From Psilocybe azurescens (lineage: Eukaryota; Basidiomycota; Agaricomycetes; Agaricales; Agrocybaceae), in NCBI GenBank assembly GCA_023853785.1, contig JAJIRX010001054.1, forward strand, positions 1 through 20,791: a stretch of 20,791 nt of DNA, written 5' to 3'. Position numbers and translations under genes: made by a program. Numbering within the stretch: the stretch's first letter is position 1; each line of letters opens with the position of its first letter. Shown in pieces: positions 19,885-20,791 of this stretch. The notes under the pieces were generated by a model. It made no database searches and had not been told where the DNA came from. It saw only the letters and a list, made by a program, of their open reading frames with translations.

Positions 19885-20240
19885 GGCTCAGCCCTGGTTT
19901 GTCTCTGGCTAAGCCAATGCCACAGGTCAGGCAAAATCTACAATTCAAACAGCTGTAATAAACAATTTTAACATGAATGGGTGGAATTAAACAGCTGAAA
20001 AAATGCATTGAAATTGTATATGCAGTGCATGAGGGTTTTAAAATTGCATGAGGTCAGCTCCAAGTCAACCCTGGTTCAGCTTATATTACAAGTCAGCCAC
20101 AGCCAATTATTCAATTGGCCAAAATATTAAGTATTAACAGAAATGGATAGAAGTACATAACTGAAAAATTTCACTAAAACTGAATATGCAGGGGACAAGA
20201 GCTTTACAATTGCATGAGGTTGGTCCAATGTTAGCCACAG
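19885..20240 (+). repeat. Two diverged subterminal direct repeats
   Basis: Both units share CCCTGGTT near the start, (A)CAGNNATGG(A/G)T(A/G)GAA with an (A)ACAGCTGAAAAA or AACTGAAAAA stretch in the middle, then ATATGCAG, and AATTGCATGAGGT at the end (about 20042-20054 and 20207-20220). The offset is about 165 bp. Both are dotted with GGCTAAGCC, GTCAGCC and TTAGCC half-sites that resemble the motif recurring in the TIRs. Confidence 0.65.
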
Positions 20241-20257
20241 CTCAGCCAATGTTACAC

Positions 20258-20733
20258 ATCCTGAAAGACTTGATGAAAAATAAGTTCAGAGAATATAATA
20301 TTAATGCTTTTAAGCTAGTCTAAAACAAATTCAGATTTTCCTGTTAAAACCCACTCTATGAGACTGGCTTCAAATACTTTTATTATTTTCACAATTAACA
20401 AGAACAGAAAACATATGAAGATGTTAGAGGCTAGTCCTGAGAGTCTAAATAATATGTTTTATGAGGCATAATAATTTCTTCAGAGGCTGGTCTCAAACAA
20501 ATTCAGATTTTTCACTTAACACCCTTGCTGAGGCTGGCTTTGAAAAATTTTATGCTTTCCATAGTTAATACTCACTGGTATTGAACGCATTTTTCATTTG
20601 ATGGACCATGGTTAATGTCTGAACTTTGAGGCTAGTTGAGTGAATGTTATGTTTTATGAAGCATAAATTTTACTAGGATTTTGAAGCTGGCTTCTGACCA
20701 GCAGTCTTGGTCAGGATTCTATATTGTATTGGT
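20258..20733 (-). repeat. Right terminal inverted repeat, uninterrupted
   Basis: 476 bp whose inverse complement matches the left TIR over its whole length. It contains the empty LINE target site once (in inverse complement ATTATATTCTCTGA). The recurring motif is present in the same order as on the left, for example GAGGCTAG, GAGGCTGG and GAAGCTGGCTTC near 20430, 20482, 20533, 20629 and 20685. Differences from the left copy are mostly C/T and G/A changes by eye. Confidence 0.93.
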
Positions 20734-20791
20734 TGGGGCTTACTTTACTGAAAGATAAGTTTCATAAAACATAAAATTTGAACACTCAGAA
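20734..20791 (+). repeat. Right flank with TIR-like sequence
   Basis: The last 58 bp are AT-rich and unlike the 19-bp minisatellite of the left flank. GTTTCATAAAACATAAAA followed by ACTCAG resembles the left TIR at 6573-6590 and 6780-6812 (CATAAAACATAAAA, then CTCAGG). A second, partly sequenced copy or a tandem TIR-derived tract may begin here. Confidence 0.45.

Larger units (their letters stand above)
18739..20257. other. Non-coding subterminal region of the TIR element
   Basis: About 1.5 kb of AT-rich DNA between the end of the helicase-like pseudogene and the right TIR, with no credible coding frame. From 19686 on it is repeat-rich: two AGAACATAC...CTATAGAATTCTATAG blocks at 19715-19766 and 19789-19838, then two diverged direct repeats of about 160-180 bp (about 19885-20055 and 20060-20240). 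I see nothing definable between 18739 and 19685 beyond a few short AT-rich palindromes. Confidence 0.6.
6514..20733. mobile_element. AT-rich TIR element with divergent recombinase/helicase-like and unknown genes
   Basis: The sequence starting ACCAATA at 6514 is repeated in inverse orientation at the other end, finishing TATTGGT at 20733. The inverted repeats are about 475 bp and very roughly 85-90% identical by eye. Between them lie a leftward spliced pseudogene (15614-13445), a rightward one (15744-18738) with zinc-finger, tyrosine-recombinase-like and RecQ-like helicase segments, and a non-coding subterminal region. A LINE is nested in the left TIR; without it and the duplicated target the element is about 7.84 kb. 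The body is much more AT-rich than the left flank. I see no target-site duplication (left flank GTGCAC, right flank TGGGGC). Known groups to compare are helicase-encoding Academ-type DNA transposons of basidiomycetes (a DDE transposase is not visible here) and Crypton-type tyrosine-recombinase elements (which lack long TIRs). The family assignment is open. Confidence 0.82.

Noticed and set aside
6514..20733. Helitron
   Set aside because: Long TIRs are present, no Rep HUH motif was seen, and the helicase P-loop is of RecQ and not Pif1 context.
6514..20733. Typical Crypton element
   Set aside because: Cryptons lack long terminal inverted repeats and usually carry a single gene; only the recombinase-like motifs are shared.
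1..20791. tRNA or rRNA genes
   Set aside because: No cloverleaf with A/B-box sequences and no conserved rRNA core was recognised by eye on either strand.

Overview
The window looks like nuclear DNA of an agaricomycete (mushroom-forming) basidiomycete. The reasons are short 48-85 bp GT-AG introns with TACTAAT/GATTAAT-type branch sites, a degenerate basidiomycete-style FHA-domain gene, a LINE with CCHC gag, apurinic-type endonuclease, RT and RNase H, and an OrsD-like zinc finger joined to a RecQ-type helicase, a combination I associate with Agaricomycetes. No intact gene is present; every recognisable coding region is broken by stops, frameshifts or deletions.

Layout. (1) 1-2169: moderately GC-rich sequence with no gene I can name, only a possible exon fragment near 265-535. 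(2) 2170-4330: spliced pseudogene of a forkhead-associated (FHA) domain/coiled-coil protein. (3) 4331-6512: low-complexity DNA, first a GGC-rich minisatellite (about 4823-5060), then about 1.45 kb of a degenerate 19-bp tandem repeat. (4) 6514-20733: an AT-rich mobile element with terminal inverted repeats (TIRs) of about 475 bp. (5) 6965-13331: a 6.4-kb LINE inserted into the left TIR, flanked by a 14-bp target-site duplication and ending in poly(A). (6) 20734-20791: flank that again carries TIR-like sequence.

Without the LINE and its duplicated target site the TIR element is about 7.84 kb. It carries two divergent, intron-containing genes that share a gap of about 130 bp. The leftward gene (15614 to 13445) has no family I recognise. 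The rightward gene (15744 to about 18738) reads as a C2H2/OrsD-like finger, a region with the motif spacing of a tyrosine-recombinase catalytic domain, a RecQ-like helicase P-loop, and a C-terminal Cys/His domain; most of the helicase core is deleted. About 1.5 kb of non-coding, repeat-rich DNA lies between this gene and the right TIR. The TIRs contain a recurrent GAGGCYAGCCTC-like motif that could be a recombinase or transposase binding site.

Inferred order of events: the TIR element landed at or beside the minisatellite, decayed mostly by transitions, and received the LINE in its left TIR; the LINE then decayed too. The TIR element with its recombinase-helicase fusion and divergent partner gene is the best candidate here for an under-described system.
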